Source: Cycas panzhihuaensis
Lineage: Eukaryota; Cycadophyta
Assembly: GCA_023213395.1 (NCBI GenBank)
Contig: CM041465.1
Location: 72,609,741-72,673,740 of the forward strand
Direction: 5' to 3'
Length of the DNA: 64,000 nucleotides
The translations under genes were made by a program, and so were the position numbers. The notes under the pieces were generated by a model. That model was not told the origin of the DNA, searched no databases, and was given only the letters and a program-made list of their open reading frames with translations. Below, in pieces: positions 10,639 to 19,640 of this stretch. The stretch's first letter is position 1. Every line of letters starts with the position of its first letter.

Positions 10639-12864
10639 ATGGCGACCGTCAGACCGGATCCAGTGAGTGGATCCAACGATATCTCAGTCATTTCAAAGCT
10701 TAAAGTTTATTATTTTTTAATTAATTTTAATGCATTTTATGCCCCTCATGGGCGATTAGAGGCCTCTCGGAGTCCGAAACGGACCCGGAAAGAGGCGGGG
10801 ATCTGGGCATTAGGCAGCCCTGGTCCCGGTGGGCCCCACGGGGGGTCCACCACAAAAATTTTTGATTTTCTGGGCCAAAAACCCCCTTTTTAGAGGGGTT
10901 GCATCATGGCAAGAAAGATCGGCAGATCATGATCTTGGCCGCGGGATCGCAGGCAGGAGAATCACCGCGGGGCCCGCCCCAAACTTAGCGGTACCGCTAA
11001 GTTTAGGCCAGACGCTGTAAAGTCGAAAAATAAAGAACGGGGGCCCCCAAAAAGCTCCCAAACTCGAAAAACAATCAAGCGAGATAATGGAGCCCAGTGA
11101 CCGCTAGGAGACTAACTTCTACCGATTTTCATCGGGTTGCAGTGCCATGCGATGGATAATCATGAATGCTCTGCAGATGCCCATCTTGAGTTGGATGGAG
11201 ATGTCGACCGAGGAGGATAGGGCCTCTGAAGAGATGCTACTGCATAAGGCCCTCAAGACCCCAACCAGACGGATCAGACTCCTAAAGGGACATAAGGTCG
11301 TGACCGGGACAGAGGAGGCACGATTCCACTTACCACAGATTGGAGATGTCACCATTACTCCAGAGGACGTCAGACGGATCCTGGGGGTGCCGGCGACCGG
11401 GAGACCCATGAGACTGAGGACGCCGCAAAGACCGAGGCAAAGACACACGGAGGCGCCTCGGCCTCACGAGGGGAGCTGATGGCAATGAGGGGAGCTCCCT
11501 CCGCATACCCTTCGGCTGTGATTCCCAAGAGGAAACTTATCTTACTATGCATTCTGTTTCGGATCTCCCAGAAACAGAACTACAGAGAGATCCCAGGAGG
11601 ATGGGTGGACGCAGCACGCCGGTGTGAGGCCGACAAGAGGATGGATTGGGCGACTCTAGTTGCGGCGAACCTCGTCGCTCAACTAGACGCTATCAGGAGG
11701 CTCAGAGGAGGACTCTCATACAAAGACGCTGTCGCAAAGGTCGGTTTTTTGATCATTTTGGCAGCGGGCACCAGCAGGGGACCGCTCCCCATAGCGAGGT
11801 GGGCCCCGATGGTCCACAGTGTGGCGACGAGGTTCAGAGGGATGAGGATCGCCCTCATGTCCGCCGGCTTGCCGACGTGACATCACTCGATCTCCTCACC
11901 CCGGCTGCACTACATGGCGCATCCATATAGGCGTGAGGTGGGCGAGCGTTGACCCAAAAGGAGGAGGAGGAGCACCCATCGAGGACGACGACGGGATGAT
12001 GATGACGGCGATGATGGGGGAGATGGGGCTGGCCCATCACGACCTGCGGGAGGGGCAGGCCCATCACAGTCATCAGGGGACGCAGCAGGGCCATCCGGAG
12101 TCAGCTGAGGAGGGGCAGCCCATTAGAGCCGCGGAGACGAAAGCAGGCGGCAGGGACTGGAGGCTGTGCCCGGATCGTGAGGAGATCCGGAGGGACGAGG
12201 GTCGAGCCAGTCCCTGCTAGAGATGAGGCAGAGGCAGAGGACGTGCCTGAGGATGAGGCACCAGCAGCTGGCGGGGAGCTAGGAGAGGAGGATGTCGCCC
12301 GAGCAGAGGGATCGGCGGCCACGGCAGGTGAGACCTAACCGCTTCCTTAGTCGTTTGACATCTAGACAGAGCTTCGATTTCGTTTTCTTATACGCATTAA
12401 GGGTACACACTAACACATGGCATGTTGCATTGGCAGGTGTAGCGAAGGTACAGAGGCTAGTCGAGGCTGCGGTGAGAGAGTTGTTCCCTCAGTTCACGAG
12501 AGGGCAACCGCCCATCCAGTGTAAGATGCGCCTAGATCGACAGGAGCCTACATGCCGGCGTTCGCCCCACTGGTGAGAGCACGAGACATCTGGGTTGCAG
12601 AGACCTGTGAGCACATGGCATTCCGGGCAACAGAATGAGAGCTCGACGCGACTGTGAGGCGAGCGAGATGAGCTACGAGGATGAGCCGGGCCAGGAGGGG
12701 ACACAGGGATCAGCACTCGCCTCGCAGTCCTAGAGGAGCGCCTTAAGGCGTCGGAGGATAGGGCGAGAGCCGTCGAGGAGGGACTCCGAGGTGAGAGGGA
12801 CCGCATCCAGGTCCGCTACGACCAGCTGGTGGCACAGATGGTCTCGAGGTCGAGCCGGAGCTAG
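10639..12864 (+). pseudogene. Antisense plant mobile domain (PMD) gene, three exons, element C
   Basis: Exon 1 (10639-10662) encodes MATVRPDP and ends at a GTGAGT donor. Intron 1 is about 10663-11142. Exon 2 (about 11143-12327) encodes MPILSWMEM, HKALKTP, then the PMD signature FHLPQIGDVTITPEDV...ILGVP, later a WATLVAANLVAQLDAI helix and an Asp/Gly-rich acidic stretch. Intron 2 (12328-12436) has consensus CAG|GTGAG and TTGGCAG ends in phase 1. Exon 3 (12437-12864) encodes VAKVQRLVEAAV, RARDIWVAE and a charged coiled coil ending QLVAQMVSRSSRS before TAG. Frameshifts and stops break exons 2 and 3, and the intron 1 acceptor region differs from that of D and E. PMD (PF10536) is shared by Arabidopsis MAIN/MAIL1 and by plant transposons; its biochemical role is not established. 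Confidence 0.8.
10981..11004. repeat. Perfect 24 bp palindrome in PMD intron 1
   Basis: The palindrome is centred on GGTACC, with core CTTAGCGGTACCGCTAAG and AAA/TTT flanks. Variants of the same AAACT...CGGTACCG...AGTTT design recur in the LTRs and flanking parts of C, D and E (see findings). Confidence 0.85.
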
Positions 12865-13605
12865 ACACATACACACACAGCGGCTACGACCCCGAGACGG
12901 CCTCGGGACGAGGAGAGCGAGGCAGTACCATGAGGCCTGTGGAGGAGCCTCACAGGATGTGGTCCCTGTGAGAGGAATCACATGCACGGGATGGGACCCC
13001 GTGATCGTGACAAAGCAGAGATCGTGAGATGCACATATGTATGATTTTGACGGGCAAGCACGAGCCTCCAGGGGGTCATATGTAGGCTCACATGATTGTA
13101 CCCCCCCTGCAAGGATCCCGGCTTCCCACATACACGATGTACTATGACATTTTTGATATATATATACACATGGGGTAGTTGGAACCCCATTTTGACATGA
13201 AATGGTGTGTATCATGTATGACAGAGGTAGCATGTATGATTTATTTTGTAAAGGAATGATTTTTGTATGTTGTAAATGTATATATGTTGTAGATATTTGT
13301 TGTAAATATTTTATTGTAATATGCATGTGTTTCCTTCCATGTATGGCCATATGTCTAACAGGAGCACACACAACCACCGTAAACAGAGGTGATCGAGAGG
13401 CGTGAGGTTAGAAGATAGGGCGACATGCACGTCCGCTGTGGGAGCATAGCGGAATATGCGAAGGAAACCACAAGCACGGGAGGGGGAGTAATGATACTCC
13501 CTAGCGTCGTCCTGGTTAGAGGATGCCCAAGTAGGAGGACAAAGGTTCCCAAGAGCATACGGGAATGCGGGTTCCATGGAGGAACCAAGCAAAATCAAGA
13601 GAAAT
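12865..13605 (+). other. 3' flank of the PMD gene, between convergent PMD and gag-pol
   Basis: No coding sequence is recognised. About 13142-13330 is T-rich with repeated TTGTA/TGTAAAT words, the composition typical of plant polyadenylation regions, and it lies downstream of the PMD stop. It may end the PMD transcript. The integrase stop of the opposite strand lies at 13781. Confidence 0.4.
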
Positions 13606-13748
13606 CCATCTCAAACTGCCATCCCACCCGCAGTTGGGGAGGATGGAGACAGTTCAAAATGGTAGTTTAAGCTCGTTTCGGAGCAAGGATCCATCTTAAA
13701 TTGCCATTCAACCCATGGTTGGGAAGAATGAGAACAATTTGAGATGGT
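13606..13748. repeat. Two tandem hairpin units between convergent genes
   Basis: Two 85 bp-spaced units (about 13606-13662 and 13691-13747) each form an imperfect inverted repeat. The arms read CCATCTCAAACTGCCATC and GATGGAGACAGTT..ATGG in the first, and CCATCTTAAATTGCCATTC and GAATGAGAACAATTTGAGATGG-like in the second. They lie between the PMD 3' flank and the integrase stop. Element D has a related sequence at about 56311-56386. Confidence 0.65.
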
Positions 13749-13780
13749 AGTTTAGGCTCGCTTTGAGCACGGTGAGGAAA

Positions 13781-14950
13781 TCACGCGTAGAACTTCTTGA
13801 GGAATTTCCCATTGACCGCTTTTTCAAACTCCAAGCCGTCCAAGGTGGCGATCCTATATGCGCCGTTGCCGAGGAGGTGCCGAGAACGATTTAAGGACCT
13901 ACCCACTTGGGCCCGAATTTGGCCAAGCGATCGTAGAGATACTCCAATTTGAGGACATGGTCCCCAGGACACAAAGGACGAGTACGGAGGCGTTTATCGT
14001 GTGTCCTTTGCAAACGGGTTTTCGAAGCAAGGTTCGCCGCGTAAGCGCTTCTCATCCGTGGCTTCGAGGTCGAGGAGGCGAGCTGGGCGACAGACTCTCA
14101 TCGATGAGGCCTCAAGGGAAACTCAAGAGAAGGGATCTCCACTTCCAACGGGAGTATCGCCCGCCCGTGACACTAACGAGAATGGGGTCATCCGTGAGCC
14201 GCCGCAGAGGTGCCAGGCTGCTGCAAGGGAGTCGGATGTGCTCTCTTTGAGATCGGCAACGGCTTTTCTTCAAAATGCCAATGAGCATTTTGTTGAAAGA
14301 CTCGATTGCCCGTTGGCTTGGGGGTAATAAGGGGACGACGTCTTATGCGAGATTTTGAATCTCTCACATAATTCGTCCATCTCCTTATTACAGAAGGGAG
14401 TTCCATTATCTGTGATTAGGATGTCTGGGATCCCAAAGTGACAGATAATGTCGGTGACGAAAGTGGCTATCGTCTTGCTGTGGGTAGTGATGGGGATTGC
14501 CTCCGCCCATTTAGTAAAGTACTCGGTGGCGGTCAGAATAAATTTATGCTGTGCAGAAGATGGCAGCGATATAGCCCCAATGAGGTCCAAACCCCACTGC
14601 GAGAAGGGCCACGGGGACACAATAGGGTGTAACGCCTCGGAGGGCACGTGGGAGACGTTAGCGTGTTCCTGACAACGCCGGCATCTAAGGGCACAAGCAT
14701 GGGCGTCCTTGAATAAGGACGGCCAGTAGTAGCCCATACAGAGGATCCTTTGGGCCATGGATTGGCCCCCAAAGTGGCCCCCACAAATGCCATGATGGCA
14801 GTCGCGGAGTATTTGGTCCGCTTCGTCAGGAGCGACGCAGCGAAGCAGAATCCCGTCGAAAGATCTCTTGTACAACACCCCGTCTACGAGGAGGTGTTGC
14901 CTAGCAGTAGCGCGGATACGTGACCTAACTTTGTTGCTGGCTTCGGGGCG
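13781..14950 (-). pseudogene. Element C integrase
   Basis: The minus strand encodes LVDGVLYKRSFDG, an H2C2 zinc-binding domain (HHGICGGHF ... CRRCQEH), and the catalytic core with Asp in GLDLIG, Asp in LITDNGTPF and Glu in ESFNKML after a one-base shift at YPQANGQ. The C-terminal part ends NGAYRIATLDG and NGKFLKKFYA, with the stop at 13781, the normal end of Tat-type integrases; no chromodomain follows. It follows RT by under 100 bp, with no RNase H between. At least two frameshifts interrupt it. Confidence 0.9.
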
Positions 14951-14956
14951 ACATTC

Positions 14957-15900
14957 CTACTGAGACACGAGGAAACCAAGAAGTTTGCCCGAGGTAACGG
15001 CAAACACACACTTTAGCGAGTTTAGGCTAACATGGTACTTACGGCATCTTGCGAAGATGGCGCGTAAGTCGGAGGGGTGATGGGCTCTGGCGTGAGAGAG
15101 ACCCATCATGTCGTCCATGAAGACCTCCATCGTGTTGTTGATGAGGTCGTGGAAGATAAAATGCATGGCTCTCGACAGGTAGCCCCTGATTTTTAAGGCC
15201 AAAGGGCATTGCCTTGTAGACAAAGACACCCCATGGCGTGGTGAAGGCCGCCTTGCGTGACGGTCTTCGGAGAGATTTGGATAACTGGTCAGACGATCGA
15301 TTATCTGATCGATGAAAGGGAGAGGAAAGTTGTCCTTAGGGCAAGCGTTGTTTATGTCGCGAAAATCGACACAATACGGATGGTCCCGCTCTTTTGGCAA
15401 CGGGAACGATGTTCGATACCCACTTGGGGTAATCGATAGAGGAAATAAGCCCCGCCTCCAAAAGTTTCTCAACTTCCATCTTAACGGCAGCCGAAAGCTT
15501 TGGGTGAAGGGGACGCTGCTTCTGACGCACGGGGCGCGCATCAGGGAAGGTTGTAAGGTTGTGCGTGACGATGGAGGGGCTAATGCCCTTCATGTCCGAG
15601 TATTCCCACGCGAACACATCGCGGAATTCCTGGAACAGGAAGGTGTATTCCCTCACCTCGTTAGGGGTACACTCCGCTCCTACCTTGATGACCCTGTCCG
15701 GAGCAAGGACTATGTCCTGGGTTGCCCCCATGCACATGGAATTCCCCTCCTCGAAATGGATAGGGGCGAGATCAACCCAAGGGAGGAACGAGAGGGATTG
15801 GGTCACCAATGGGACCCAATCGCTAAGACCTTCCGTGGCCAAGCTTGTGGTGACCAGGAGGCAAACTCGGGTGGAACCCGCCATGTTCCAAAGAAGGTTT
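14957..15900 (-). pseudogene. Element C reverse transcriptase (RNase H-less)
   Basis: The minus strand encodes LEAGLISSIDYPKWVSNIVP, a CVDFRDINNACPKDNFPLP fingers motif, MHFIFHDL, the catalytic box VFMDDM at about 15109-15129 and a C-terminal VTSGKLLGF. These are standard gypsy RT landmarks. The palm between CPKDN and MHFIF is scrambled by indels. The sequence stops after LLGFLVS. The usual connection domain and RNase H (over 1 kb) that should follow before integrase are absent, most simply by deletion. Confidence 0.9.
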
Positions 15901-16413
15901 GGCTGCCTTCAAGTAGTCCATTCCATCGAGGACCCGACTCAAGGGGCGAGGTGAAGGATGGCGGGAGCGATAGGGCTTCAGATGGCCCGGAGACCGCCTG
16001 TCATCCGCAAGAGAACTCAAGGAGAAACAGGAGGGTTCCTCGAAAAGCAAGAGGAAAACTCCCAAAGATCATCATCACCGCGGGAGTGATGGGACTAAAA
16101 GCTCGGGTGTGAAGGTCAAGATGCAATGTCATGTGACGTGTGAAAGTGACCCGCTTGCCAACAAAAGGGGTTATAGGAGTACGCCCAGACTAGGAAGGTG
16201 CCCCGCACAAGCGCCGAGAGGAGCGAAACCGATGAGGAAGGTTCTCCTCCTCACTATGGGACTCGCCGTCACAAACACGGTGAGGTACCCATACCGCCGA
16301 CGCTAATAGGGGCGAAACGTCCAACGCTGGAGAGGAAGGTGTGGACCTTCTTCTCAAGAGGGATCGGAATTCGATGGAGCAAGTCGAGACATAGTCAAGG
16401 GCGCTTTGTTTCC

Positions 16414-17645
16414 TCAGATGCCCATGGCTTGCCCGGTGAAGCCTACCGGCTTGGCGATCGTCATGAGGACAACTTTCATTTGTCCATTATGAACAAATTT
16501 GAGTTGCCCCCACCGGGTGGAACACACGGCTCCCATTTGGTCGAGCCATGGTCGTCCCAGAAACAGGTTGTAGTCAACATCGACATCGAGGACGACGATG
16601 TCGCAAGAACGCACCGCCTTATCCTCGAGGGTAAGGGGTATCGAGACGCATCCCAAGGGAGTCTTCTGCATCGCCATAACCTTGACGCCGCCATGGAACC
16701 AAGTTCCAAGGCGTAAACGCCAAGCTCTTGCATAACGCGCAAGGGCATGGCGTTGATTGAAGAACTATTGTTCACGACGGTCCTCCGCAACGCAACGGAG
16801 TGTCGATCGTGATGGTGAAAGGAAGTTCCACCGGGCGCCCTTCCACGGGATGGGGAAGATCTCGGGATCAAGGAAATCATGGGCTCACCGCTGGGGTCGC
16901 ACTCCAAGGCATGAACGGATGCATCGTTCGACCCGAGAGCTTCCAAGAGAAGTGCTCGTTGCTCCGGGCAACTTCTCAAGACATCCATGATGGACATCCT
17001 GGCAGCCACGGTAAGGAGTTCCTCGACTACGGAGAAAGGCTTACCCCTCCCCATGGGTTGGGTAAGGGCTCTCCTAAAGTCGAATCGCCCGGGGCGTACG
17101 GGAATGGTCTTGGGAAGTGCGGGAATCTCCGGAGGAGTGGTCTCTGGAGGAGGATCAAACTGCGAGGTAGACGCAGAGGGACCCGCCGCCTTCGCGCTTG
17201 GGACCCAAGTTAATGCGTAGAGGGGAGTGGTCTCAAGCATCTGGATCACCTTCTTTCCCTTGTTACAGGACCGCGGAGGTGACGAAGCGCGGCGGTCAGG
17301 GGATCGCGAAGGGGAAGGTGACCTTTGCGTACCCTTCCCTCTACCACGCAAAGGGCGGGGATCAGGAGACCTATCCCGATTCCGGCTGTTCCTTTGTCGA
17401 CATCGCGACCCCTGCTCCCCATGCTTGGGGAATGGGTCTCTATGAACAGGCTGATCGAGATTAGGCCTCGATGCTCGCCTGGGGGACGAGTCGCGTGGGT
17501 GCTGGGCGTCGGGTGGGTGCCGTTCAACGCAGCGCATCGTCATGGAAACACTCCCCGTGGATGGAACACCACCTCTTCTCAAGGGGAGGTTCGATCCTCC
17601 TTGCTTGAGAAGGTTGGGTGTTACCCCCTTTGGGGGGCATCGCAC
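16414..17645 (-). pseudogene. Element C gag C-terminus and retropepsin
   Basis: A 389-codon frame (17645-16476) begins after the gag zinc-knuckle-like CSIHGECFHDD and runs through an Arg/Ser/Pro-rich basic segment (RDRSPDPRPLRGRGKG) and a conserved linker (KKVIQMLETTPLYALTW) into a protease region with TVVNNSSSINAMPLR. A second frame continues with VDYNLFLGRPWLDQMGAVCS and ends near 16414. In Tat-type proteases the active site normally reads (V/I)DNGSSxN; here the catalytic Asp codon (16770-16772) is Asn. One frameshift splits the protease. Confidence 0.8.
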
Positions 17646-19160
17646 GGAGGTTCTTTGGACGGATGTTTATGGGAGGTAGGCGATGAAGGAGGTTGAGTTT
17701 TAGCTCCTTCATCGCGCCCGAATGAGCGAATGGCGAGGTTAAGGATCTAGGGTCCTCTCACGGGTGAGAGGTGGTCCCACGGGCGTGAGGGTTTGGTTCT
17801 TCATCGGAAGAGGCGCCTCGCGGCTGCGAGGGCTCAGGAGGTTTCTTGAGTCCCGCTTGGATCTCAATGGCCTCCAAAGCTAAACACCTCGTGATGGCGA
17901 GTCGCACGTGGTCGCCCCATCTTGAGGACTCCACGTGCACCTCGTGACGAAGTGCATTGACAAATGTATCCCTCTTCAACTCCTCGTGCAATGTGGCCTT
18001 GGTGGAATGAAGAAGGTCGTGAAAACGTCGCACAAAGTCACGATTCATCTCATCGTGACCTTGTTTGAGCGACAAGCGCCTTCATTCCGCTTTCGAATGG
18101 ACGGGCCACGCCAAAGTAGTTGACGAACTCGGCCCACTCACCGGAATGAGGAAATTGAATGGGCAGAAGGCAGAGAACCACTTGAGGGCGCCGCCTGCAA
18201 GGACCGCGGAAGAGCTTCATCAAGATATGGTCGAGGCCCAATAGTCGATGCACGCCATGGAAAAGTCTGCGATATGTTCGGTTGTTCTTGCGACGAAGTC
18301 CCGCCAAATTTGGGGACTTGTGAGGATGAGGCGCAAGTTAGTCCTCAACGCCTCAACAGACAAGGGCGCCGACCTATAGTCCACGAAAGGACGTGTCCTT
18401 GCTCGGGCTAAGGGATCGACAACCGTCCAAAGGGATGGATGGGGTGGCATACCCATCCCTCCTCGAAAGAGGCCCCTTGTTGGAAAGGGGTTGCGTAGAA
18501 ACTCGAAAAGGAGGCGCTGGCCTCAGGCCGACGCAGCAGCAGGAGTCGCTACCGGACGCTTGAAACAGAGGGTGAGGGACCGGGTTTTGCCCATATGGGC
18601 CACTCGTAGGTGGCGCGACCCCATATGGGTGCAACGGGTCCACTCCATAGACAGGGAGATGGTTTCCTGCCCCCGCCCCAAGGTTGTGACGTGTAGCCTG
18701 GGGGCACGTAAAGAGAAGGACCACCAACCGGGTTCTGGACGCATGTAGGAGTGGGTCCTACATGACTAGCGGCGGTGGCACTAGCAAGGCCTCGGGGCCT
18801 ACTAGGGAACGCGTGTGCCACGTTAGGAGGTGGCACGTGCGTTTGGCTCGAACAAGGCATAGTAACCCCGAGTTGAGGGAAAGACACGCCGCGCACGGGT
18901 CCCGAGGAAGTGGGACCACGACTAGGCAGCGCAACACTCGCCTTAGAGCCGGGTAGACACCAGATAGACGGTGTGCGCAAGCGTAAGCATCAATCGTCGA
19001 GATGACGTGGCATGGATGAGGAAGACGCCACGCTATGTAGCATTTCAGTAAACCATCTAGAGGTGGTTGGCGAATCGCCGAAAGTACTCGCCAAGCACCT
19101 CGACTGGCTTGGCGGAGGGGTATCCTCATAGCCATACGGGGTCGAAGGGACTTCAAAGTA
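17646..19160 (-). pseudogene. Element C gag (capsid region)
   Basis: The minus strand shows a Pro/Ser/Gly-rich N-terminal part with YVPPGYTSQPWG and YPYGVAP-like segments, VDYRSAPLSVEALRTNL, then the retrotransposon gag core EFVNYFGVARPFESGMKAL, MSLKQGHDEMNRDFVRRF and LHSTKATLHEELKRD (about 18300-17760). Element D encodes the same landmarks in the same order. Several indels separate the pieces. It should form the virus-like particle shell in active relatives. The exact start is unclear. Confidence 0.8.
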
Positions 19161-19622
19161 GGGGATCCTCAGGCGCCTCGTAAGGCTCGCCAGGTGGGGT
19201 GGCGGGTCTCACGAGTGGCGGATCTTCCACGCATGAGCCAAGGCTCAAAGTCTTCGGTGGAAATGGTCATCTGGTAATAGATGGAATCCCCGCCTCACGG
19301 TGGATTCCGAATCCGACGAAGGGAACTCTTAAGTTCCCCAAGTCATGAGATGGTAGGCCCAATCGAACGGTAACCTTCCATTGCCGAATCGGGGTTCGAC
19401 GATGGAATGAAACGCGACGATTGGTCTTCTAACAATGGCGAAACCCCGTAAGCGCCATGAGAACGCCGCATGCAACGCCCGCGAGCGTTGTTAGAAAAGC
19501 GAAAAGGAAAAGAAAGGAGAGTATCGCAAACACGCTGGTTGCCCAACTCAAAACACGTAACGCGAAACTACCTAAAGGCAAGAGCACCAACACGAAGAGG
19601 AAGTGATCTAGCTCCCCATCGG
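19161..19622 (-). other. Element C 5' leader
   Basis: This is untranslated-looking sequence between the primer-binding site and gag on the minus strand. I see no conserved open frame here. Confidence 0.5.
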
Positions 19623-19640
19623 CCCCCAAGATGGTCGCCA
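19623..19640 (-). other. Element C primer-binding site
   Basis: On the minus strand TGGCGACCATCTTGGGGG directly follows the LTR end GTTTCA. Element D has TGGCGACCATATTAGGGA at the same place. The TGGCGACC start is common in Tat-type gypsy elements; I do not assign the tRNA. Confidence 0.8.

Noticed and set aside
15312-16112. 266-codon plus-strand frame opposite RT and protease
   Set aside because: It is the antisense shadow of gag-pol in GC-rich sequence; the minus strand has clear RT motifs.
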